Origin: Lingula anatina
Taxonomy: Eukaryota > Brachiopoda > Lingulata > Lingulida > Lingulidae
Assembly: GCF_001039355.2 (NCBI RefSeq)
Contig: NW_019775455.1
Location: forward strand, 328,039-371,152
Length of the DNA: 43,114 nucleotides
Direction of reading: 5' to 3'
Shown: piece by piece, positions 30,986 through 42,554 of the stretch
Numbering within the stretch: position 1 is the stretch's first letter
Layout of the letters: each line of letters opens with the position of its first letter
Notes under the pieces: generated by a model
Database searches by the model: none
What the model was told of the DNA's origin: nothing
The model's input: only the letters and a program-made list of their open reading frames with translations
Translations under genes and position numbers: made by a program

Positions 30986-30999
30986 CAGTTGAAACTGTT

Positions 31000-32740
31000 A
31001 ATGGTACGAGTATAGGTGCTTATGTATATTCACGATTGAAAGGGTAAAACCACAGGGGGGTTGCTTGGAAATTACAAAGGCATTTTACTAGACTCGGTAT
31101 ACTTAAGCTAGTTAACTATGGATAATGGCGTAATACTAACGACAGTGTTTTCTGGTAGTGAATTTTCTTTATCGTTTCTTTTTTTTTTAAATTTTGACAT
31201 AGATAGGAAAGCTCTCGTTACGTACGAAAATTAATTTGCCTCCGCAACTTTAATCACTTATGTAACCAAAGCCGAGATGAGAGGCTTTCATAGCCCATGA
31301 CGGTCCTTATGATGGTACTTACATGTAAATCAATATTTTGATATTAAAGCCAATGGCCAATGCATAAACAAGGTAAAAGACGTAAGTATTAGAAAATTCC
31401 ACAAACGTTCTTACAATGATGTTTAAGTGTTCTTTGTTGTATATTAAGTTCTAATATTCAAGAAAAAAGATGTTTCTATTCAGGTATGTGTTTGTCGTTC
31501 ATCATTTATTAATAATTCACTCGTTTTACTCACTTGGGTAATGGATAAAAATTTGCATCATTTTTTTTTATTATTACCTTGAGCACTCGTCTCTTGTGTT
31601 TTAAAGAGGTACACGGAAAACGTGTCATCAGCTGCCAGCGCACTATATCTGTTGTGAAATATCAGAATTAATGAGTTTTTCCTGCTCAGAGAAATGATAA
31701 GAAAGTCATTCACTGCCATCTACTGGACGATGGAATTTCATAGAAACAAGCTAAAATCATAAATATTTTACATGGCGTTGCTTATCGAGCTTAGCGGAAA
31801 AGGCGAGCATTGAGGAAAGATACTCTCTTTCTGTTGCACTCATGACGCAGTGAAGACAATTAAGATATGGAGAACAGCACCAACAGCCTGTCCGCATTTT
31901 GAATAAGGTCTGTTGCACTCATCGTCTTACTGGAAACTTCGAAAATCCAAACAAGACCCTTACATTCTTTAAATCAGAATAATGGATAAACGTGTCTGAA
32001 GTCGATCTATATATAGAAATATAAACTGTTTACTTTCTTTATTCTCTTTGCCCCCCTGAAGAGAATTCTGTGAACCCTAAACGTTAATGCAAAGTGCTAC
32101 GTGAGGCGCGTGAGAACACCGACAATTAATTCCAAAGACTTGAAATCTGACTGGAGCGAATCGTATTTATCGCTATACTTACCCCCAATTCAAATTGAAA
32201 AAAAAAAGATTTATGACTGTTAATGTTATTGTTGTGAGGGTACCTAGATGTAAATAAAAAGAAAACGCAAACAAAACAATGCCTTTACACTATAATTACC
32301 AAGTGTAGCAATCACACCAAGAGGTATTCTGTGTAGCGTTGGTTCAGACGTGTTCAAGATAGAATTTCTTAAACTGAAATCGTCTTACATGTTGTTTTAA
32401 TAAAAAAGATAGAAACAGTCCCTGCACAAGAATGGCCCCAGAAAAAAGTCTTCTTGTTATGCAAATTCTTACGTCATTATAGTTATAATAACCATGATAA
32501 ACCATGTCTTGTGTAGGGTATCAATCTACGAGTGCACATGCAGGTAGGACAGTTAAGATAGAAACATGATGACAATAATTCAAATACCGGTATTTTTTAT
32601 TCTGGTCACGAGTATGATCTGAGCACCTGGTGCGGCTATAAAAAAAGAGAGCTGGTAAATTTGATAATTATGGCTGTCAACATAATTAGTTTTCTTACTT
32701 TGGAGAAATCATCATGTACCCCTCCATACACAAACACATT
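31000..32740. other. Gene-poor stretch downstream of the peroxidase
   Basis: No coding region or structural RNA recognised. A/T-rich with scattered short frames. Confidence 0.5.
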
Positions 32741-33001
32741 AGAGCGCATTCAGAATTAGATGATCCGAGGACTAACAGATCCGCGGATTTAATATGGCCG
32801 ACTCACTTTAAAGCGATGCACTGATGGTCTCCCCGCCTCCATACGCACCGTCGCTGCAGGGGTCTAGCAATTAAATCTCGGAGCCGAGATTTAATCCGTT
32901 TTATGACAAGTGTGAAGGCGGATTAGACGGTTTGTTTCTTAGTGAGGTCGACCACATTTAGTCATTTAGTCACAGTTAGTCATCTGTCCTGAATACGCTC
33001 T
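32741..33001. mobile_element. Putative 261-bp MITE with central palindrome
   Basis: The left end AGAGCGCATTCAGAA and the right end (complement AGAGCGTATTCAGGA) form imperfect inverted repeats. Inside, ATTAAATCTCGG and its exact complement are separated by two bases at about 32871-32896. No coding capacity. Confidence 0.55.
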
Positions 33002-34240
33002 TGGTCACAAATACACGCAAATAAACCTTCGCTCACTGAACTCATTCTCAGATAAAGAGAAGGAGAAAAAATAGCGGTCTTTACTATCCGCCATGAGCAA
33101 TCCCCACAGCTGTTTCCATCGACATTGTTTGTTATCAATAGCTTCTTCTTCGTCGTCTTATTCTTCTAATAGACATCAAGAGAGAGAGAGAGAGAGAGGA
33201 ATATCAAGCACTAATAGTTCATGACCGTGTACACTATCTTGTCTACATAGAGAGGGAAACATTACCCATAACATACTAAGTTATAATACTTGTTACATGT
33301 ACCACTCTCATTTCAGTAATCATATAATAATGAAGATGCAGGTATCGTGTTCACCGTGTTCAAAAACCGTGTTCACAAACCCTCAGGGTTGAATATTAGT
33401 TAGTATTTTTACCTACCTGGCAATTCAGGCAAGTGTTGACATTCTTGTGGTAAAGAGGGCAAAGTGCAGGGTAAAGCAATCTTGCAGTGTTTATCATGAA
33501 ATATCTAAGAGCCAATAATAACCCTTAATAATAAACGGTTATTCACGACACAGGAAAGATGTACACCAAGAGATAGTGAAAAAAGATAGTTCAACCAAAG
33601 ATATAAAAGCTGTTAAGTACAGTAACACAGAAATTGATAATCAACCCCATGCTCGTTCGTGTACAGTTTACTAAGTAAGATAGTACACATACACTAGTGG
33701 GTGGGGCTGGTGTATCCATATATATGACCTGTTTACCTTGGAAGCGTAACATAAACATACTTTGACCTGACATTAAGAAACGTTTAAAATGCTAGTACAT
33801 GTAACAACCACCAGCTCTTTTAGTGACAGTCACTCAACCCCTGCTACATGTAACCTTGAGATTGATTAGACGTTTTCGGTCATCTATGGCTTTGTCTGTT
33901 CGGTGTCTCTCTGGTCTGACTCTACAAGCACTTTAAATTGTTTTTAAATTTAAAACGGCAAAAGTAAAACTTTGGGTTCACATTGCCTTTGTGAGTTCAG
34001 AGAAGTTTTCGAGGTTAAATCACTGCAATTCCATGTTTGGATCAATGAACAACGTACACATATTTTGCTTCGATGAATTCGGGAACGAAATGAAAATGAC
34101 AGAAAAATACGGATTTTTTTGTATTCTTGTGGCTTAGGTATTCCGTATTTTCACCGGGCATGTTAACATGGGCACAAGGGTACTTTTAAGCACCAAACAT
34201 TGCTCCGATTCTATTTACACTCTGGGGTTGACTTTGCTTT
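33002..34240. other. Stretch without recognised genes
   Basis: Contains a (GA)n run at 33179-33199. Nothing else assignable. Confidence 0.5.
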
Positions 34241-34246
34241 CTTAAA

Positions 34247-35560
34247 AAAGCAAAGGCGGGAATATGAACACTTATCTTTCTTGTTTATTGGATTTTTAAA
34301 ATACTCAACTTTTAATAATTACAGCTTCTCAAAAATGTTTGTCGGTCAAAACGAAGAGAGGCCATGAATCTGAATAAAGAGTAGGCCTACAAGGGACATT
34401 TTGCTCAAAATAGTATTTTCAAACACCGTGTGTTGGCAATTATGTGCCAGTCTCACGTAAAATAAAGGACTGGCTTCCTACCGCAGGTTGCAATGTGATG
34501 GTCGTTAAGCGCATAAATTAAAATTTAAAAATACACATTACAAAACTGGGGCACTTTGAGACATAGATTTTTTCATATCAGTCTGAGACCACGTCCTCAG
34601 CCGTTAAGATTGTGCGCCTTCGCCGACACGGCGGGCTTTGTTAAGAAGTACATTCAATCGAATGGACGTTGGATAAAATATTTTGATAGATGATTTTAAA
34701 AGATTATCTTTAAAGGTTACGAAAATGGATCCGCAGACGAACCAAAGGAGTCAGTGGCAGACGACAGCGACTTCTCAACGATATCTGGTGGCAGAATATC
34801 GACAACAGGAGTAGCCTAAAACAGAATACCCTTGATATCAGGGGATCCTAAAATGGTCCACAAAATTACACTGTCACTAGGAAAAGGTAGCCTACATCTG
34901 AAAAGTCTACGAACTTTCTTTTAATTATATTAAGCCTATGCTATATATCATTTGTTTAGGAATACATGATTATAAAGACGGCTCCTGTAAACAAAATTTG
35001 CATCTGTGTACAATTTTAAAATATTAATGTAACCGTGAAGTTTATGTGCGTCATATTGAGAAAAATCTATTTACATATTTGTTTGTAATACAATATTTAC
35101 ATAAACGGAATGAAAAATTAAAAGAAGTGTCATATGAAGTTTACCCTGGGTCCCTACTGGTGAATTAAATGAAAGCGTTTCTTCGTCAAATGAATATTAA
35201 ATTCACACCTTAAAGATAAGAATTACACATACTGTAGAATTTGGACGCCCCATCCCCGCCTTTCTTTCTGTAGCCTATAATTTAATCCCATAGACACGAT
35301 GCGTTCTTTCAAAAACACCTTGAGCAAATATGTAAAGAAGTGCAAAGAATTCACACCATCATTTCCACGCCTTCAGTAAAGAGAGGACAAAATTGCTGAG
35401 TATGTACATCAGCAGGTCAGAGTAACAATCGGTAAATACTAGGAAAACTGATCTGAGACGTCAGGAATTTCTAAGCGCCGATGATGTCGTCTTGGAGCGC
35501 TGTCCCCTGCCCCAAGCTTAAAAGCTTACAAAACAATTCAAGTGAAAATACACCTAAAGA
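34247..35560. repeat. Segment duplicated at 41.9-42.5 kb
   Basis: Positions 34247-34432 match 41930-42093 in inverted orientation. About 34600-34635 and 35185-35560 match 42110-42500 in direct orientation, collinear but without the 34640-35180 part that carries the peroxidase tail. The mixed orientation shows that duplication was followed by inversion and deletion. Confidence 0.7.
34715..34819 (+). pseudogene. C-terminal fragment of a second peroxidase
   Basis: The frame GYENGSADEPKESVADDS aligns with residues 330-347 of the peroxidase at 29819-30985 (GYENGTADELKELVADDS), with clear base-level similarity, then continues Ser/Thr/Gly-rich to a stop. No upstream catalytic part is present nearby. 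It is either a relic of a duplicated gene or a terminal exon whose other exons are gone. Confidence 0.7.
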
Positions 35561-35717
35561 GAGAGCACAGATAACTCAAATGCTTGCTTTGGTACCTTAA
35601 GCAACAAAATTATTTCTAGTGCTCTAACGTATTTTTATATTTTTTGTAAGCAAGCCAAAGCTGGTATTGTCAAAGTGTGACAGTTGTGAAAAGAAGGGCA
35701 ATGTTGAGCGAATTGTG

Positions 35718-35719
<2 letters not shown>

Positions 35720-35763
<44 letters not shown>
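35720..35763. repeat. (GA)n microsatellite
   Basis: About 22 GA units. Confidence 0.95.
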
Positions 35764-35766
<3 letters not shown>

Positions 35767-36465
35767 ACACCAAAATATTACTATAAAGGTAATTAGTGCT
35801 ATATTATACTGGTCCTCAGGTTGTGTTTAAAGAGTATATTGTTGTGTGTGCTCTCTTCCGGACACCTTAACTGGCTGACGGACTAGTAAGACTCTTTAAA
35901 GAGATATAAAAAGAATGCATTGTCTCCTCTGGACAGTGCCTACACTCTTAAAGATAGCTCGGTTTATAGTGCACGTTTATGGAGTTTTCAACTAGTATTG
36001 ATAATAAGTAATGCAGCTAAATTTGAACGGCATGTAGACAATGATTCAACGTTCATAAAAAACTTTTTACATGTTTATTTCACCTTCAACTTAGAAGGCG
36101 ACTATGAAGGAATCAATAGACCCTTAACGTAAACAAAATGCGAAAGATCCATTGACTTTTTCGAAAAGCACAACAAAGACCAAACAAGGCATGGCTTTCA
36201 TGACACAATAACCTGAGAGAGGAGTATTGAGGTCGAACATTATTCTGCGTGCCCTGTGTATCATGGGTTCAGACTCGCTGAGCGAAGAATAAGCTTCCTG
36301 GTTCACTGTAAGTGGTTTTCGTTTTGTAATGACAGCTGTCTGACGATGAACAGTAAAATGTATGCAGTTTAAAATACAGACCGAACGACGAAATATTAGC
36401 AATTTAAAGATAGTTATCAAAAAAGGAAACCCCAATATAGAATTGGTATCCAGGGCGGTCTTGGT

Positions 36466-36786
36466 ATGGCTTTGAAGGGACGTTGGCTGGTAAATATGAC
36501 ATGGCTTGCTACAATGTTCACCTTAGCAGGTAAGTTTACAATGTAGGATCGATTCGTGTACAGAACGGAAAGTTTCACCAAAAGGATATCACATTTTGCC
36601 CCGAGCTCAGGTCCATGGGCGGGGAAGGAGAGGGGGAGGGGGTAGAGGGCGGGGTCTTAGGAAGGTCCGCACATCTGGTTAGGAAAATATCCGCTCACGG
36701 TCACGGTTAAAGGTTTTTAGAGAAGCTCCCCCCCCCCCTCCCCACCACCAATTTGAAATTACTAGCTAGAACTTGTTCATTATATT

Positions 36787-36826
<40 letters not shown>

Positions 36827-39800
36827 TCCCCGTGGCATACATGTACTAACGAGTGCATATCCATTTTTTAATTTCAGTTCCCGCATCTTTTAATGAAAAA
36901 ATAACCATTTGGATGCCACGAGTTAAGGACAAATTGCCCATAAAACACATCAAACATCCTGTTTTGTAAATCCTCCGAAATATTTTAATAAATTGCTAAT
37001 TTTGATCTCTGCTATAATAGACTGATATTTATTATAATATCCCATTTACAAATCATCAGACGGGAATATTTATTGTAATTTCCTGTCCTCATAATGCGAC
37101 AGTCTTCCTTTTGCAGAATGGGGTACGCTCAACTTAATAAAAATCTGACTGTCAAACTTTTTTTCCTCTGTTAAAAGCTATGTCAATGACAGGCTAACGA
37201 TGGGCCTAATTACCAAATTTATTAGTACCAATGAGTCATCTTTTGTTTAATCTATCTGATGTTAAAACCGGTGCCTCTAAGAGCACTTTATTTTGAGCGG
37301 CAACAGCAAAAGTTGGGTCCACAGTGCCTTCCGTTACAGGAGTCGTAGCGGAACATTTTCAAACCGAGTTTGGCGGTGTCCTTTGAAGTATCTTCAGACA
37401 GTTGTGGCCTTTCTATATACACATGGAGAGCGTTAAAGCATTCCAGTCTGGAAAATAAACCTACACGTTAAATGTTGCATAGATACCATTAAATTAGTAT
37501 TGTGAATAATGAGAGGAAAGTGAAGAACCCCACGAGGTAATAGCAATAAAATAAAAACTAAAAAAGAATGAAAAATTTATAGATTTAAATGTTTGTGTTT
37601 GGCAAAACATCTCAAAAGTAATATGAGATATAATTTGCATCTCTTCTGTACTGAAGGCGGTATGGGACATATCGTATCTGTTGCGGATCTCCTTAATGTA
37701 GCAGTGTCAACCATAGGGAATTATAAAGGTAAAGGTCGTAATATAAAAACAGACTGTCAGTTATGAAATTGAAAAATCTTCAGGGGAAATTCTGAAGGCA
37801 AATTGATCCGCTTTACAACAAAGCCGAACCCATTATACCTAAAATTACGTAAGTGATTCTTACCCTCCTCTGCTGACTTGGCCATCTTGTGCAGAGAGGG
37901 CGCTGCTTCCACAGATTTCTGCGCAAGTTGGCGCTTCGCTACTGCACGTCCTGCGCACTGCAAACACCCATCCACTCCGGCCACTCATAGCAGTGCAAGT
38001 TGACTGGGCGAGTTCGTCCCGGTAGTTGTACGCAACTTGGTACTGGGATGTGCTGCAGGCTTCTACACAAAAAGAGAGAAGTTGTCAACGCGTTTGCATG
38101 CTTATATACATATCTCGATTCAATTCAAAAGATGATGCATTCGGGGATGTTTCCGGGATCTTGACACAGTGCAAAGCACCACCATGCAGGCACCACCAGG
38201 CAGGCACCACCATGCAGGCACCACGCCCACAGTAGTATGATACTGGGGACCGTCTAGACAGGGCTCACATCTTCAAGTTAAATAAGAAGGTTGTTAAAAT
38301 TCAGTGTTTACACATTTTCATGAAAAGATAGATGGAGATATTGACTGATACTCATTTAAATAAATAACAGGCCTCAAAATGTCTTATTTCTAAATGTGAA
38401 AACAGACTAGAACAAACTTATCAAAGCTAAACAATTGTATTGGATTGCCCAAAGCTTTCATTTTGTTTATTTTTAACTATATAGGAACCAAACATTTTAT
38501 AGCCCAATAGCCATAATAAATATATAAATGAATAAGTAAAGAAATAAAGTTACTAATGAATGATTTCAAGTCTTACCTCCCGCTGCTTCATCACAACTCA
38601 TTACTCCCATAAGAGCAATGCAGGCTACATAGAGAGATGCCACTTTCACAACTTTACCCAGCATACTGTATATCGCTATAAAATCACTATAGCTTGGATT
38701 CAGCTCACAGCAGTGCAGAATCTATTAAAACCAGTGTTAACGTCAGTTATATATACCAGTAAATCAGAACTGTAATATCCTCCTTTACAAAATATGATTT
38801 GATTTAAAAGGAGAAAATTACAGGATGAGTCACGGGGCTCATTCCCAATTAAATTATCATTCTAAGTAAATCGATCCAACTCTGCGGGGATTCTGGCTGA
38901 TTGCAATCAGATTAACTCGCATCCTCTGCAGATTACATAAAAGCTGGTAATGATACGAGTAGGTTGGAAATAAGAGGAGGCGTGTTAATCGGATATACCT
39001 GTATTCTTGAGAATAAACCCACAGAATCACGCTCTTCACTTTGTGCAAATCCTTGACACGGCACTAGCACAATTAATGAACAAAAAATGAAGAACCATAT
39101 TGCTGCTGGTCATTATTCACATAAATGGTATTTATTTATTTATTTATTTATTGTTTAAAAAGTATGTGACAATAACAAAACCGTTTTTAAAGAAATGCGT
39201 TTGCGTTCAGATCACAACACTTTAGCATCTACTAAACGCCTCGGTCCTATGTTAAACATTAATCAGTATTTTCTACTTCATTGTTCACCTGGTTTTGCTC
39301 TGTATGCCTTTTTCTTTTCCACAAGTTAGAGGGGGTTATCAAGGGGGGGGGGGTGAAGGCCTGGGGGCTAGCAAGAGCGGGAGAATGAAGGGGCTTGAGA
39401 GGCATACTAGAAACAGAAAAACTACTTCCGCTGTGCATAAAAGTGTGTCAAAGACGATGAAATAGGGCATTAGATTCGTAGGGCATTACTTTGAAGGGGA
39501 GGCAGTGTCTTTCAACTCAATTCAATTTTGACAGCTGCACTTGGTAATATTGTTAAAAAGAAAAAAAATATATCCTTTATTTGATGTGCTTCTGCTCACT
39601 ATTTAGAATATATATATGCCCAACAGCTTGTTGTTTAGAAGCATTTTCGTGACACCAGTTCCGTTACGCTTGAGAGACAACCCTTGCACCATTATGGATT
39701 GAGTTGCACAAGTAAAACAAAAGCATCAGATAGTGGTACTTTGTTCCAATGACTCTTCATTCTTTTTTTAATTCAGCTGCAAACCACATAACACAGGCTA

Positions 39801-41167
39801 CGCCATGCACGGATGGCGACACGTTTCCACACCCGTCTGGAGATTGCAACAAATACCTTATATGTGCAGGCGGTTCTCTTCAGGAGCAGAATTGTATCAC
39901 CGGTCTGAACTTTGATCCTAATACCCATGGCTGCGTTTGGCCCAGCCAGAACGCTTGTCCTACGACTACTACTACAACCACCACCACGGCGCCGTATACA
40001 GGGACAGGTAGCACCACTCCTCGGACAGTTATTCCTACTACACCGGGAGTCACGTCAACAACAACATGTACAGATGGACAATACTACGTGCATCCCTCCG
40101 GGGATTGTAACCGATATATTTCATGTGCAAACGGCATACTTTTAGAACAGTCATGTGGAGCAGGCCTCTTTTTTCGTCCAGACGATAGTACTTGCGTTTG
40201 GCCAAGCGATTATACTTGCCCTACGACCACCACTACCACGGAACTATATACAGGATCAGGTACTCCTACTACCCCAGGAGTCACGTCGACAACAACATGC
40301 ACACATGGCCAGGATTACGTGCATCCGTCTGGAGATTGTACACGCTATCTTTCTTGTTCAAACGGCATTCTTTTAGAACTGTCATGCGGGGAAGGACTCA
40401 ACTTCAGTCCAAAAGCCAGCACCTGCGTTTGGCCCTGGCAGTACACTTGTCCTAGGACCACCACAACAACCACTACCACGGCACCGTATACAGGGACAGG
40501 TAGCACCACTCCTAGGACAGTTACTCCTACTACCCCAAGAGTCAAGTCTACAACAACATGTACACATGGACAGAACTACGTGCATCCGTCAGGAAATTGT
40601 ACCCGATATCTTATATGTTCGGACGGTATACTATTAGAAACATCGTGTGCAGCCGGCCTCAATTTCAGTCCAGATGAAAGTTACTGTGTTTGGCCCAGTC
40701 AGTACGCTTGCCCTACGACCACCAGTTCAACCACTAAAGCGATTTCGTATACAGAAACAGGTTCCGCAACAACCGCTTCCATGGCCCCGCACACATGGAC
40801 AGACACCACGGCAACCACGCAAACCACTACAACATCTACCACAGCACTGTATACAGGGACAGGTAGCACCACTCCTCGGACAGTTACTCCTACTACACCA
40901 GGAGTCACGTCCACAACGACATGCACACATGACGGACAGAACTACGTGCATCCGTATGGCGACTGTAACCGTTATCTGACATGCTCGAACGGCATGATTT
41001 TAGAAAAATCATGTTCGACAGGTCTGAATTTCAATCCGTATGAAAATATCTGTGTTTTGCCCAGCCAGTACTCTTGTCTTACGATTACTACACCAATAAC
41101 CTCAACCGGCGCTCTCTTTCAACATTCCCTTGGTTTGTTTACGCTATTATTGTTCTGCCTGCTGTAG
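36466..41167 (+). CDS. Five-domain chitin-binding (CBM14) mucin-like protein
   Basis: Two exons: 36466-36529 encodes the signal peptide MALKGRWLVNMTWLATMFTL with a GTAAGT donor, and 39777-41167 follows a TTTTTTAATTCAG acceptor; the phase-1 junction is in frame and gives 484 residues. The Met at 39749 lies in the intron and is not the real start. Five peritrophin-A domains of six Cys each lie at about residues 32-82, 119-169, 196-246, 283-333 and 404-455, all with HP.GDC..Y..C and CV.P cores. They bind chitin. Linkers are Thr/Pro-rich and nearly repeated (TAPYTGTGSTTPRTV), as expected for O-glycosylated spacers. The end (TSTGALFQHSLGLFTLLLF) is hydrophobic, suggesting a GPI anchor or membrane retention. 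Likely roles are in a chitinous matrix such as shell, cuticle or gut lining. The intron contains another gene on the opposite strand. Confidence 0.88.
36789..36825. repeat. (AC)n microsatellite
   Basis: About 18 AC units inside the intron of the chitin-binding gene. Confidence 0.95.
37288..38664 (-). CDS. Nested secreted Cys-rich protein ending CGPNFCCC
   Basis: Three exons on the minus strand inside the 3.2-kb intron of the chitin-binding gene: 38664-38577 (signal peptide MLGKVVKVASLYVACIALMG; GTAAGA donor, phase 1), 38062-37864 (acceptor TTTTTGTGTAG; GTAAGA donor, phase 2) and 37447-37288 (acceptor TTTATTTTCCAG). All phases agree and give 148 residues. Motifs: SGWVFAVRR, PTCAEICGSSALSAQDGQ, ECFNALHVYIERPQ and the end SCNGRHCGPNFCCCRSK. 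Eleven Cys lie after the signal peptide, or twelve if the Cys at its border is kept. A TATA-like TATATATAA lies about 90 bases upstream (38747-38756), and the stop overlaps AATAAA. From memory, uncharacterised secreted proteins with this AEIC...CGPNFCCC layout occur in molluscs and relatives; no function is known to me. Confidence 0.85.
38176..38224. repeat. Short minisatellite
   Basis: About three and a half units of GCACCACCATGCAG with small variation, in the first intron of the nested gene. Confidence 0.85.
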
Positions 41168-41929
41168 TTAAACATTTGAGTGTAACCACATCAATATTAA
41201 AAGTTTTTTTGGTAAAAATTATGAACAAAGGTAAAAATATTGTGTTGTGTAAAAAGATTGTTTGATAAGTACAATATACGTGTGCGTAACAAATATTTAT
41301 GTCTCCTCATTAACCCAAGCGAAAGGATAAGTAAATGACAAACACAGATATAGTGTTCGAAGTTTGGCCGGTAGCGGCCGCTTTTATTGAAAGATCCCTC
41401 TAGTAAAGAATGGTGTTAGATATTAAATTGCATTAGATAATGTTAATTAGTTAAAATTACGTAATGTCATATCATAAAAATAAATATCAAAACAAATAGT
41501 GCACATATTTTCATCCGTGGGGTTGCAAAGAGTATTTATGTGCATGTAGTATTATCTGTTCATTTGTGTTGGAGTACACATATATATGTTACCACAGTGA
41601 CAACTAAATAAATTATTAGCTTTTTACTTTTTACTGTATTTTGTTTATGCAATAAAGGCCGGACTCCAATAACTTAAATCAAATAAATTAATAGAAAAAA
41701 TACAAAATTGTTACTGATATGTTAGGCTAGATATCAGTAGAGAGTAATTTGAAAATTTCTAAAAGATAAAACGAAATTGTAATATTGTTAAAAACAATGC
41801 ATTCAAAAGGTATCTACAACAGCAGTTCGATGATGTGTTTTAGTAAATATCTAATTCTTTTGAAACGATCAATTAATTTTATCTGTATAAATCTCTTTAT
41901 ATATATATATGGCACAGAACACACGATGT
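41168..41929. other. 3' flank of the chitin-binding gene
   Basis: No gene seen. An AATAAA at about 41609 and another at about 41651 could serve as poly(A) signals. Confidence 0.4.
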
Positions 41930-42500
41930 TTAAAAATACTATTTTGAGCAAAATGTCCCTTTCATTCTTTATTCAGATTCATAGCCTCTCTTCGTTTTGA
42001 CCGTCAAACATTTTTCGAGAAGCTACAATTATTAACAGTTGACTATTAAATACAATAATCAAGAAAGTTAAGTGTTGACATTTCCGCCTTTTCTTCTCGT
42101 TTTATATATATAACGTTAAGATTGTGAGCATTCGCTGACACGACGGACATTGTAGACGTGCAATGAATATTAAACTCACAGCTTAAAGAAAAGAATTATA
42201 AATACTGCAAAAATTTTACGCCCAAACTCCACCTTTCTTTCTGTGGGCTATAATTTTATCTTAAAGACACAACGCGTTCTTTCAACAACACCTTTAACAA
42301 ATACGGGAAGAAGTGCAGAGGTTTCACTTATTTCAGTAAAGGTTTGTACATGAGCAGATTAGAGTAACAATCGGTAAATACTAGAAAATAATCTGAGACG
42401 TCAGGGATTTCTACGCGCCGATAATGTCGTTTTGGAGGGCTGTCCCCAGTCCCCAAGCGTAAAAGCTTACAAAACAATTCAAGGGGAAATACGCCTAGAG
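41930..42500. repeat. Second copy of the 34.2-35.6 kb segment
   Basis: 41930-42093 is inverted and 42110-42500 is direct relative to the first copy. The first copy lies about 0.9 kb upstream of the chitin-binding gene's signal exon, so this one may lie upstream of a further duplicate beyond the window. Confidence 0.65.
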
Positions 42501-42554
42501 CACCCTGAGCTTCAGAGCTAACTTGACACTAACCTCTTCACTGTAGCCTATCTT

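Noticed and set aside
40345-40951. Antisense and shifted frames across the chitin-binding exon (Val- or Cys-rich)
   Set aside because: They are shadows of the Thr-rich repeats in the coding frame.
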